Shown here piece by piece: positions 5,663 through 10,449 of a stretch of 10,449 nt of DNA. Origin of the DNA: an uncultured Bilophila sp. (lineage in GTDB: Bacteria > Desulfobacterota > Desulfovibrionia > Desulfovibrionales > Desulfovibrionaceae). The position numbers and the translations under genes are program-made. How positions within the stretch are numbered: the first letter of the stretch is position 1; each line of letters opens with the position of its first letter. The stretch is taken from contig CAUHBW010000103.1 in the NCBI GenBank assembly GCA_959604115.1, forward strand, positions 1 through 10,449, read 5' to 3'. The notes beneath the pieces were generated by a model. It ran no database searches, was not told the origin of the DNA, and saw nothing but the letters and a program-made list of their open reading frames with translations.

Positions 5663-7153
5663 ATGAGCCGTTATATTCTCGCCCTCGATCAGGGCACGAC
5701 CAGTTCCCGCGCGATCCTGTTCGATCGCTCCGGCGACATCATCCAGATGGCGCAGCAAGAGTTCACCCAGCACTATCCCCAGCCGGGATGGGTGGAGCAC
5801 AACCCCAACGAGCTGTTCGACAGCCAGTCCGTGGTGGCGTCCCGGTGCCTGCGTCAGGCGGGCATTTCCGCCTCGGACATCGCGGCGGTGGGGATCGCCA
5901 ACCAGCGCGAAACGACCGTCGTATGGAACCGCAAAACCGGCGCGCCGGTCTACAACGCCATCGTCTGGCAGGACCGCCGCACCGCCGGGTTCTGCGACGC
6001 CCTGCGCGAACAGGGCAAGGCGGCGTTGTTCGCCGAGAAGACCGGGCTCGTGCTCGACGCCTACTTTTCCGGCACCAAGGTCCGCTGGATTCTCGAAAAC
6101 GTGCCGGGTGCGCGCGAGCAGGCCGAAGCGGGCGATCTGCTCTTCGGGACCGTGGACTCGTGGCTGATCTGGAATTTCACCAAGGGAGCCGAGCACGTCA
6201 CCGATCCGTCCAACGCCAGCCGGACGCTGCTGTTCAACATCCGCACCGGGGACTGGGACGACGAATTGCTGGAACTCCTCTCCGTGCCCCGGTCCATGCT
6301 GCCCAAGGTCGTTCCCTCCTCCGGCGTCATGGGGCACATGCATCCCGAGTTCCTCGGGCACAGCCTGCCGCTGGCGGGCGACGCCGGGGACCAGCAGGCC
6401 GCGACCTACGGCAACGCCTGCATGCGGCCGGGCATGGCGAAGAACACCTACGGCACGGGCTGCTTCCTGCTCATGAACACCGGCTCAGAGGTCCGGATCA
6501 GCCGGAACAATCTGCTTACGACCGTGGGCTGGAATTGCGGTTCCGGGTTGCGTTACGCCCTTGAGGGGAGCGTGTTCATCGCCGGAGCCGTGGTGCAGTG
6601 GCTGCGCGACGGCCTCCAGATCATTCAGGAAGCCTCCGAGATCGAGCCGCTGGCCGCGACCGTGCCGGACAACGGCGGCGTGTTCTTCGTGCCCGCGTTC
6701 GCCGGTCTGGGCGCGCCCTATTGGGATCAGTACGCGCGCGGGGCCATCGTCGGGCTGACGCGCGGCGTCACCCGTGGGCATCTCGCCCGCGCCGCCATCG
6801 AAGCCATCGCGCTCCAGACGCTGGACATCATGGACTGCATGAAGAAGGACTCGGGCCTGCCGCTTTCCACACTCCGGGTGGACGGCGGGGCCAGCCGGAA
6901 CAACATGCTGATGCAGTGTCAGGCCAACGTGCTCGGCGTGCCCGTGGAGCGTCCCGTGATCACCGAGACCACGGCGCTCGGCGCGGCCTATCTCGCCGGG
7001 CTCGCCGTGGGCTTCTGGGACGGCGAGGAAGAGGTGTGCGCCCTGTGGAAGCTCGACCGCCGCTTCGAGCCCGACATGCCCGAAGATCGCCGCGCCGAGC
7101 TGCTCCACAACTGGCACCGCGCCGTCGGACGCGCCGCGAACTGGATTGAATAG
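5663..7153 (+). CDS. glpK: Glycerol kinase GlpK
   Basis: Cytoplasmic FGGY-family kinase that phosphorylates glycerol with ATP to sn-glycerol-3-phosphate, the same product supplied by the Ugp/UgpQ genes opposite. It is 496 aa, a normal length (about 500). Visible landmarks are the phosphate loop LDQGTTSSR (8-16), glycerol ligands Arg82-Glu83 (QRET), Tyr134 and Asp243 in AGDQQA, FGGY signature 1 around YFSGTKVRW (134-142), YGTGCF (263-268), WLRDGL (313-318), GLGAPYWD (348-355), signature 2 from GLTRGV (364) and VDGGASRNN (407-415). The stretch before AGDQQA, EFLGHSLPLAGD, lacks the Arg of the E. coli fructose-1,6-bisphosphate site and has no His where Gram-positive enzymes are phosphorylated by HPr. 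AAGGAG at 5652-5657 sits 5 bases before the ATG. No glpF or glpD is visible nearby. Confidence 0.97.
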   Translation: MSRYILALDQGTTSSRAILFDRSGDIIQMAQQEFTQHYPQPGWVEHNPNELFDSQSVVASRCLRQAGISASDIAAVGIANQRETTVVWNRKTGAPVYNAIVWQDRRTAGFCDALREQGKAALFAEKTGLVLDAYFSGTKVRWILENVPGAREQAEAGDLLFGTVDSWLIWNFTKGAEHVTDPSNASRTLLFNIRTGDWDDELLELLSVPRSMLPKVVPSSGVMGHMHPEFLGHSLPLAGDAGDQQAATYGNACMRPGMAKNTYGTGCFLLMNTGSEVRISRNNLLTTVGWNCGSGLRYALEGSVFIAGAVVQWLRDGLQIIQEASEIEPLAATVPDNGGVFFVPAFAGLGAPYWDQYARGAIVGLTRGVTRGHLARAAIEAIALQTLDIMDCMKKDSGLPLSTLRVDGGASRNNMLMQCQANVLGVPVERPVITETTALGAAYLAGLAVGFWDGEEEVCALWKLDRRFEPDMPEDRRAELLHNWHRAVGRAANWIE

Positions 7154-7159
7154 AGAAGA

Positions 7160-7197
7160 CTGGGGGAGGCGCTTTTCACGAAAAGCTCCTCTCCCAG
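7160..7197 (+). terminator. Terminator-like hairpin after glpK
   Basis: Arms 7160-7176 and 7181-7197 pair over 17 positions with one mismatch (7170/7187) and one G-U wobble (7165/7192). The wobble is possible only in plus-strand RNA, so the hairpin fits the glpK transcript. It starts 6 bases after the TAG stop. No T-run follows. Confidence 0.6.
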
Positions 7198-7231
7198 ATC
7201 TGCCAGTGCGGCTCGCCCCCTCCTGCAAAAA

Positions 7232-7381
7232 TTTTGACAGTATCGAATTCCTGTTTGTGGCCTTCCCGAGTTATCTTTTTTGACACGCTGTCGTCCTGCG
7301 GGCTTCAGCGTGTTTTTGTCTGATTGGAACGTAGGTCGCCATGCAGGGCAAAACGTCATGAGGAATTCGATAAGGTCGAAA
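7232..7381. repeat. About 150-base segment bounded by 21-base imperfect inverted repeats
   Basis: Bases 7232-7252 and the reverse complement of 7361-7381 agree at 18 of 21 positions. The inner 12 bases (tatcgaattcct at 7241-7252; aggaattcgata at 7361-7372) are perfect. One of the three differences becomes a G-U wobble in plus-strand RNA. The 108-base interior contains a terminator-like hairpin near its centre and no plausible gene. I see no target-site duplication. It could be a MITE-like element or decayed insertion, or a structured RNA closed by a long-range stem. I do not recognise the repeat. Confidence 0.45.
7283..7317 (+). terminator. Intrinsic terminator with T-tract in the glpK-lutC gap
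   Basis: A perfect 8-bp stem: acacgctg at 7283-7290 and cagcgtgt at 7306-7313, with a 15-base loop. Five T residues (7313-7317) end it. It is the only hairpin in the window followed by a clear T-run and points along the plus strand, so it is the most typical rho-independent terminator for transcription leaving glpK or for a small RNA starting in the gap. Confidence 0.5.
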
Positions 7382-7393
7382 GCCTTTGGCGGA

Positions 7394-7437
7394 GGAGGGG
7401 AGGGGGCCCTTTCCCCAGAAAGGGCCCCCTCCCTTCC
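7394..7437 (+). terminator. Long GC-rich terminator-like hairpin upstream of lutC
   Basis: A perfect 15-bp stem at 7398-7412/7419-7433 with loop ccccag, extended to 19 positions (7394-7437) through one G-U wobble that pairs only in plus-strand RNA. It lies more than 150 bases before lutC and 240 after glpK, so which transcript it ends is unclear. Stem and loop resemble the hairpin at 1-34 (loop ctccag, aaag on the 3' side). Confidence 0.6.
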
Positions 7438-7479
7438 CCGATTCCGGCCTTACCCAAAAAATAACAAGAAGGCGGGGTC

Positions 7480-7508
7480 TTGCCTAATCTTAAAAAAATA
7501 AACATACT
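7480..7508 (+). promoter_or_regulatory. Candidate promoter for the lutC-ldhH operon
   Basis: TTGCCT (7480-7485, 4/6) is followed after 17 bases by CATACT (7503-7508, 4/6), inside an AT-rich island (7486-7510) that stands out from its GC-rich surroundings. The leader would be about 75 bases, with a small bulged stem at 7543-7549/7557-7564 before the ribosome binding site. I tested for a sigma-54 GG-N10-GC element here. The nearest pair (7471-7472 and 7482-7483) is one base too close, so it is not supported. Confidence 0.35.
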
Positions 7509-7590
7509 ATCGAGAAACGCTTCTTGTAGCGGGCCCGGACCCGGAACGCGGGGCGGGCGTTTCCGCATCACTTGCAACCAGGAAAAGACA

Positions 7591-8178
7591 ATGGAACAGA
7601 CTCCTGCTGAACTCTGGAAACAACGGTCAACGGCCATTGCGGCTACGGTGAAGGAAGTTGCCTCGGTGGACGAGGCGTTGCTCTATGCGCTTGATCTCTG
7701 CAAGGCCGCCGAGCCGCACGAGCAGCTCATGGGCGCCGAACCGGAACGCGCGGGCAACATCCTCGCCGCGCCCGGTCTGCCGGCCGAACAGGCCGAGCTT
7801 CTCCGCAAGGGCTGCGAAGAACGGGGCCTCGTGCTTGTTGAAGAGGGGCTGCGGGATTACGCCGGAGGCATGGAAGTCGGGATCGCGTGGGCCGCGTGCG
7901 CCCTCGCCGATACGGGCACCTGCGTGGTCGAGAGCACCAACGAGGACGTCCGCCTCGCCACCATGCTCCCCGAAACCAGCGTGCTGCTCGTCCGCCGTTC
8001 GACCATCCTTCCCGGCAACGAGAACGGCGCGGAAGTGCTTCGGAAGTTCTTCGGCAAGGCCGAACCCGAATTTCTGGCCTTCATCAGCGGCCCGAGCCGT
8101 ACCGCCGACATCGAGCGGGTGCTTACGCTCGGCGTCCACGGGCCTCTGTATCTGCACGCCGTGCTCATCAACGACTAG
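7591..8178 (+). CDS. lutC: LutC/LldG-like LUD-domain lactate utilisation protein
   Basis: Small subunit of the LutABC/LldEFG-type L-lactate oxidation system, a cytoplasmic flavin-free enzyme that turns L-lactate into pyruvate. It is 195 aa from this start. The LUD (YkgG-type) domain fills the C-terminal two thirds, with GIAWAACALADTGT at 97-110, a hydrophobic strand VLLVRRSTIL (131-140), SGPSRTADIE at 166-175 and GVHGP at 181-185. The N-terminal 45 residues are a predicted helical stretch. I chose ATG 7591, with AGGAAA at 7580-7585; an upstream in-frame ATG at 7480 would add residues from the AT-rich leader that look non-coding. The LUD-iron-sulfur fusion gene starts 61 bases after its stop, so the two are very likely one operon. 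The exact function of LutC within the complex is not settled, to my knowledge. Confidence 0.9.
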   Translation: MEQTPAELWKQRSTAIAATVKEVASVDEALLYALDLCKAAEPHEQLMGAEPERAGNILAAPGLPAEQAELLRKGCEERGLVLVEEGLRDYAGGMEVGIAWAACALADTGTCVVESTNEDVRLATMLPETSVLLVRRSTILPGNENGAEVLRKFFGKAEPEFLAFISGPSRTADIERVLTLGVHGPLYLHAVLIND

Positions 8179-8239
8179 CCTTTCGAGGGCCCGGCCGAAG
8201 CCGCGCGCCCGCACGCTTACCGCATAAAAGGATTGCCAT

Positions 8240-10396
8240 ATGAAAGAACCCGCACGTGATATAAAAAACTACCGCACCGACCTGTCCGCCGCGCTGGAGG
8301 ATACCTTCCAGCGTCGGGCTCTGGACAAGTTCGCGGTGGATTACCGGGCCAGCCGCGAGCGCATCTACGCCGGTCTGAACGACCGTGAGCTGATCGCCGA
8401 GGTCGCCGCCCGCAAGGACGAATCCGTCAAGCACCTCGACGAGCTGTACGAACAGTTCAAGGCCGAGGCCGAGAAGCGCGGCGTGCACGTGCATCTCGCC
8501 AAAGACGCCGCGGACGCCAACCGCATCATTGCCAAGATCGCGGAGGACAACGGCTGCAAGATGGCCGTGAAGTCCAAGTCCATGACCGTCGAGGAAATCC
8601 AGACCAACACCGCTCTTGAAGCCAAGGGCATGGAAGTGGTGGAAACCGACCTCGCGGAATGGATCATCCAGCTCCGCCACGAAGGGCCCTCCCACATGGT
8701 CATGCCCGCCATCCACCTGTCCCGCACGCAGGTGGCCGATACCTTCTCCGAAGAGACGGGCAAACGTCAGAGCGAGGACATCACCAGCCTCGTGCGCGTG
8801 GCCCGCCGTGAACTGCGCCGCAAGTTCGCCGAAGCCGACATGGGCATTTCCGGCATGAACTTCGCCGTGGCCGAAGCCGGAGCCATCGGGCTCGTGACCA
8901 ATGAGGGCAACGCCCGCATGGTCACCACCCTGCCCCGCGTGCACGTCGCGGTGGGCGGCATCGACAAGCTGATCCCTTCCTTCGACGACGCGATGGCGAC
9001 GCTCCGCGTGCTGCCGCGCAACGCCACGGGCCAGCACCTGACCTCCTACGTCACGTGGATCGCGGGCGGCGTGCCGACCGGGTCCGCGCCCGACGGCAAG
9101 AAGCAGATGCACGTCGTGTTCCTCGACAACGGACGCAGGAACGTGCTCAAGGACCCGATACTGTCTCAGGCCCTGCGCTGCGTGCGCTGCGGCGCGTGCG
9201 CCAACGTGTGCCCCGTGTACCGCCTCGTGGGCGGACACCGCATGGGGTACATCTACATCGGCGCCATCGGGCTCATCCTGACCTACCTGTTCCACGGCAA
9301 GGACCGCGCCAAGGCCCTCGTCCAGAACTGCGTGAACTGTCAGGCCTGTAAAAACGTCTGCGCGGCGGGCATCGATCTGCCCGGCCTGATCGAAGAAATC
9401 CGCATGCGGTACATTGAGCAGGACGGCAACAGCCTGCCCATGAACCTGCTGGCCTCCACCCTCAAGAACCGCAAGGCGTTCCATACGCTCCTGAAGTTTG
9501 CCAAGTACGCCCAGAAGCCCATGACCGGCGGCGAGAAGTTCATCCGCCACCTCCCGGCCATGTTCGCCAAGGACAACGAGTTCCGCGCCCTGCCCGCCAT
9601 TGCGGACAAGGCGTTCCGCGACCGTTGGGAGACGATGGACCGTCCGGCCTCCGCGAATCCGGCCCTCAAGGTGGCGATCTTCGCGGGCTGCGTGCAGGAC
9701 TTCGTGTATCCCGAACAGCTTGAGGCGGCGGTGAAGCTCATGCAGGGCCACAACATGCGGGTGGACTTCCCGATGGAGCAGTCCTGCTGCGGCCTCCCCG
9801 TGGTGATGATGGGACAGCGCGAAACCGCCCGCGACGTGGCGCTCCAGAACATGGACGCCTTTGAAAAGGGCGATTACGACGTCATCCTGACCCTCTGCGC
9901 TTCCTGCGCCTCGCAGCTCAAGGAAGGCTATGTGGAGCTGTTCGCCGGTCAGCCGGGCCGTCAGGCCCGCGCGAAGGCCCTTGCGGACAAGGTCATGGAC
10001 TTCAGCACCTTTGCCAAGGAAAAGCTCGGCCTGACCGCCGAGAACTTCAACCACAGCGACGAGAAGGTGACCTATCACGCCTCCTGTCACCTCTGCCGTG
10101 GCCTCGGCGTGAAGGAAGCGCCGCGCGAACTCATCGCTGCGGCCGCCGACTACGTTCCCGCCGCCGAAGAAGAAGTGTGCTGCGGTTTCGGCGGCACCTA
10201 TTCCGCCAAGTTCCCCGAAGTCTCCGCCGCGCTGCTCCGCAAGAAGCTCGACGGCATCGCTGACACCGGCGCGTCCCGCGTGGTCATGGACTGCCCCGGC
10301 TGCGTGCTCCAGATCCGCGGCGGCGCGGAGAAGGACGGCAAGGGCCTCAAGGTCACGCACATCGCCGAGCTGCTGGCTGAAAACCTGAAGAAGTAA
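8240..10396 (+). CDS. ldhH: LutB-LutA (LldF-LldE) fusion, LdhH-type L-lactate dehydrogenase iron-sulfur large subunit
   Basis: Iron-sulfur protein proposed to oxidise L-lactate to pyruvate with LutC and pass electrons towards the quinone pool. The 718 aa equal the sum of B. subtilis-type LutB (about 476) and LutA (about 238). An N-terminal LUD domain has GMNFAVAEAG at 205-214 and TNEGN at 220-224. Next come two four-cysteine clusters: C314, C317, C320, C324 and C364, C367, C370, C374, typical of two [4Fe-4S] centres. The junction lies near 470. The LutA-like part has two CCG (cysteine-rich) repeats: C484, C516-C517-G, C553/C556, then C616/C619, C647-C648-G, C685/C688. No membrane span or signal peptide is evident. 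AAAAGGA at 8226-8232 precedes the ATG. In sulfate reducers lactate is a main electron donor, which fits. A glycolate oxidase GlcF-like or heterodisulfide reductase HdrD-like role is less likely given the LUD domain and lutC. Confidence 0.93.
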   Translation: MKEPARDIKNYRTDLSAALEDTFQRRALDKFAVDYRASRERIYAGLNDRELIAEVAARKDESVKHLDELYEQFKAEAEKRGVHVHLAKDAADANRIIAKIAEDNGCKMAVKSKSMTVEEIQTNTALEAKGMEVVETDLAEWIIQLRHEGPSHMVMPAIHLSRTQVADTFSEETGKRQSEDITSLVRVARRELRRKFAEADMGISGMNFAVAEAGAIGLVTNEGNARMVTTLPRVHVAVGGIDKLIPSFDDAMATLRVLPRNATGQHLTSYVTWIAGGVPTGSAPDGKKQMHVVFLDNGRRNVLKDPILSQALRCVRCGACANVCPVYRLVGGHRMGYIYIGAIGLILTYLFHGKDRAKALVQNCVNCQACKNVCAAGIDLPGLIEEIRMRYIEQDGNSLPMNLLASTLKNRKAFHTLLKFAKYAQKPMTGGEKFIRHLPAMFAKDNEFRALPAIADKAFRDRWETMDRPASANPALKVAIFAGCVQDFVYPEQLEAAVKLMQGHNMRVDFPMEQSCCGLPVVMMGQRETARDVALQNMDAFEKGDYDVILTLCASCASQLKEGYVELFAGQPGRQARAKALADKVMDFSTFAKEKLGLTAENFNHSDEKVTYHASCHLCRGLGVKEAPRELIAAAADYVPAAEEEVCCGFGGTYSAKFPEVSAALLRKKLDGIADTGASRVVMDCPGCVLQIRGGAEKDGKGLKVTHIAELLAENLKK

Positions 10397-10449
10397 TGCC
10401 TCCGGCGGCAAGGGTGGCTACCGCCCCCCTTGACCCCCTGTCCGGGGGG
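10397..10449. repeat. GC-rich intergenic repeat or terminator, cut by the window end
   Basis: Directly after the ldhH stop comes a run of small inverted repeats: tgcc/ggca at 10397-10400/10407-10410, a stem in gggtggctaccgccc and a ccccctgtccggggg arm pair at the edge. This resembles the post-gene GC-rich repeats I associate with Desulfovibrio genomes. It probably holds the operon's terminator, but only part is visible. Confidence 0.4.

Noticed and set aside
5561..6361. Open frame of 266 codons on the minus strand overlapping the glpK start
   Set aside because: It is antisense to the conserved N-terminal half of glpK and its promoter region; no family features.
7471..7483. Sigma-54 (-24/-12) promoter before lutC
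   Set aside because: The GG and GC pairs are 9 rather than 10 bases apart and the rest of the consensus is poor.
7280..7501. Possible 73-residue protein in the glpK-lutC gap
   Set aside because: It runs through two terminator-like hairpins, has no clear ribosome binding site and its composition follows the hairpin bases.
7154..7590. tRNA or CRISPR in the long gap
   Set aside because: No cloverleaf or T-loop pattern and no regularly spaced repeats; only two inverted copies of the 21-base arm exist.
7356..7637. Possible 93-residue minus-strand protein upstream of lutC
   Set aside because: It crosses the long hairpin and the lutC start and leader; no motif or supporting context.
8168..10411. 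Open frame of 747 codons on the minus strand opposite ldhH
   Set aside because: It lies entirely antisense to a conserved iron-sulfur enzyme, is rich in His/Gly/Val/Leu with no recognisable motif, and is a shadow of that gene's third-position GC bias.

Overview
The window looks like chromosomal DNA from a sulfate-reducing member of the Desulfovibrionaceae (a Desulfovibrio-like deltaproteobacterium). This is an inference. It rests on high GC content, a lactate-oxidising LUD/iron-sulfur enzyme with LutB and LutA fused in one chain, and long purine/pyrimidine hairpins between transcription units of a kind I associate with these genomes. All seven confident genes are complete and belong to known families. 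I see no RNA gene, CRISPR array, intact insertion sequence or phage gene.

Left part (1-5377, minus strand): a glycerol-3-phosphate/glycerophosphodiester uptake locus transcribed right to left as ugpQ, ugpB, ugpA, ugpE, ugpC. UgpB is the periplasmic binding protein, UgpA and UgpE are the membrane subunits, UgpC is the ATPase, and UgpQ is the cytoplasmic phosphodiesterase that releases G3P from imported diesters. ugpQ comes first, has the best promoter in the window (5457-5485) and is followed by a strong hairpin (4492-4525). Hairpins also lie in the ugpB leader and between ugpB and ugpA, where they probably set subunit ratios. A hairpin at 1-34 closes the operon.

Middle (5378-7153): a divergent control region, then glpK (glycerol kinase, plus strand). 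Glycerol (GlpK) and phosphodiesters (Ugp, UgpQ) thus converge on G3P from one locus. The control region carries a cluster of GACGC/GCGTC half-sites close to a candidate glpK promoter.

Gap 7154-7590 (437 bases): no gene, but three hairpins in a row, a roughly 150-base segment bounded by 21-base imperfect inverted repeats, and a candidate promoter for the next operon.

Right part (7591-10396, plus strand): lutC and a LutB-LutA fusion (LdhH-type), which together form a flavin-free, iron-sulfur L-lactate dehydrogenase feeding electrons towards the quinone pool. The window ends inside a GC-rich intergenic repeat or terminator.

Nothing here is a clearly new system. The points most worth a second look are the inverted-repeat element, the glpK half-site cluster and the transcript-strand-specific hairpins.
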